Source: Paenirhodobacter hankyongi (GTDB taxonomy: Bacteria; Pseudomonadota; Alphaproteobacteria; Rhodobacterales; Rhodobacteraceae). Taken from it: 64,000 bases of DNA. Below the pieces are notes generated by a model, which was given only the letters and a program-made list of their open reading frames with translations, was not told the DNA's origin and did not search any database. The stretch lies in NCBI RefSeq assembly GCF_003664585.1, contig NZ_RCHI01000006.1:1-64000 (forward strand). The letters run 5' to 3'. Positions 63,948 to 64,000 of this stretch are shown here, in pieces. Numbering within the stretch: the stretch's first letter is position 1; every line of letters begins with the position of its first letter. The translations under genes and the position numbers were made by a program.

Positions 63948-64000
63948 CGCCGCTTCGGGAAAAGAATTTTCCCCTGCGGCATTCCGGACTGTTTGATTTT

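Noticed and set aside
1-64000. CRISPR array, insertion sequence, prophage or integrative element
   Set aside because: No regularly spaced direct repeats, transposase, integrase, relaxase or phage structural gene was found on either strand.

Overview
The window is a very GC-rich chromosomal segment of an alphaproteobacterium, almost certainly a Rhodobacterales member close to Rhodobacter capsulatus. The signs are a sulfide:quinone oxidoreductase with Cys127/159/353 at the R. capsulatus positions, a split XdhA/XdhB/XdhC xanthine dehydrogenase, short-form HisG paired with HisZ, a RibB fused to a decayed GTP cyclohydrolase II domain, and a C-rich short interspersed repeat. No insertion sequence, integrase, CRISPR array or plasmid module was seen. 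Housekeeping genes (dnaE, hisS, recJ, hom, glpX, dnaG, rpoD, nrdR, nusB) alternate with metabolic operons.

Layout. 1-5.6 kb (+): the tail of a probable CoA-transferase gene, a phosphonate monoester hydrolase-like sulfatase-superfamily enzyme, a formate/nitrite-family channel, a secreted CHAP protein and a proline-rich OmpA-like protein. 5.6-7.1 kb (-): sqr, bracketed by two copies of the same terminator stem. 7.1-16.4 kb (-): one tightly overlapping run xdhA-xdhB-xdhC followed by a BMP-family nucleoside/purine-type ABC transporter (ATPase, two permeases, binding protein). 16.6-23.7 kb: dnaE, slyX (-), then coupled hisS-hisZ-hisG.

23.7-38.6 kb is the most distinctive region, a nitrogen-scavenging locus for urea and short amides. 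On the minus strand urtABCDE (urea-type ABC importer) leads into ureE-ureF-ureAB-ureC-ureG-ureD, with fused gamma/beta subunits and a gene order unlike the usual alphaproteobacterial one. Divergently, on the plus strand, lies amiE-amiB-amiC-amiR, the Pseudomonas aeruginosa amidase operon without amiS. The amiE leader carries a promoter, two tandem small hairpins with a shared loop sequence and then an intrinsic terminator, which is the layout expected for AmiR (ANTAR) antitermination. UrtABCDE could supply both urea to urease and amides to AmiE.

38.6-47.1 kb: tRNA-Glu, recJ, a TetR regulator with a palindromic operator, a small lipoprotein, hom, glpX, and a minus-strand trio of TadE/TadG-like pilus-associated proteins. 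47.4-54.7 kb: dnaG-rpoD with an iterated GATTCG motif between them, a Mug-like DNA glycosylase whose 3' end is made of the interspersed repeat, a divergent qorB/HxlR pair around a perfect palindrome, and YjbQ. 54.9-63.9 kb: a riboflavin cluster nrdR-ribD ... ribE-ribB-ribH-nusB interrupted by three opposite-strand capsule export genes (kpsC, a Wza/KpsD-like lipoprotein, kpsS). All positions come from reading the sequence; no database search was run.
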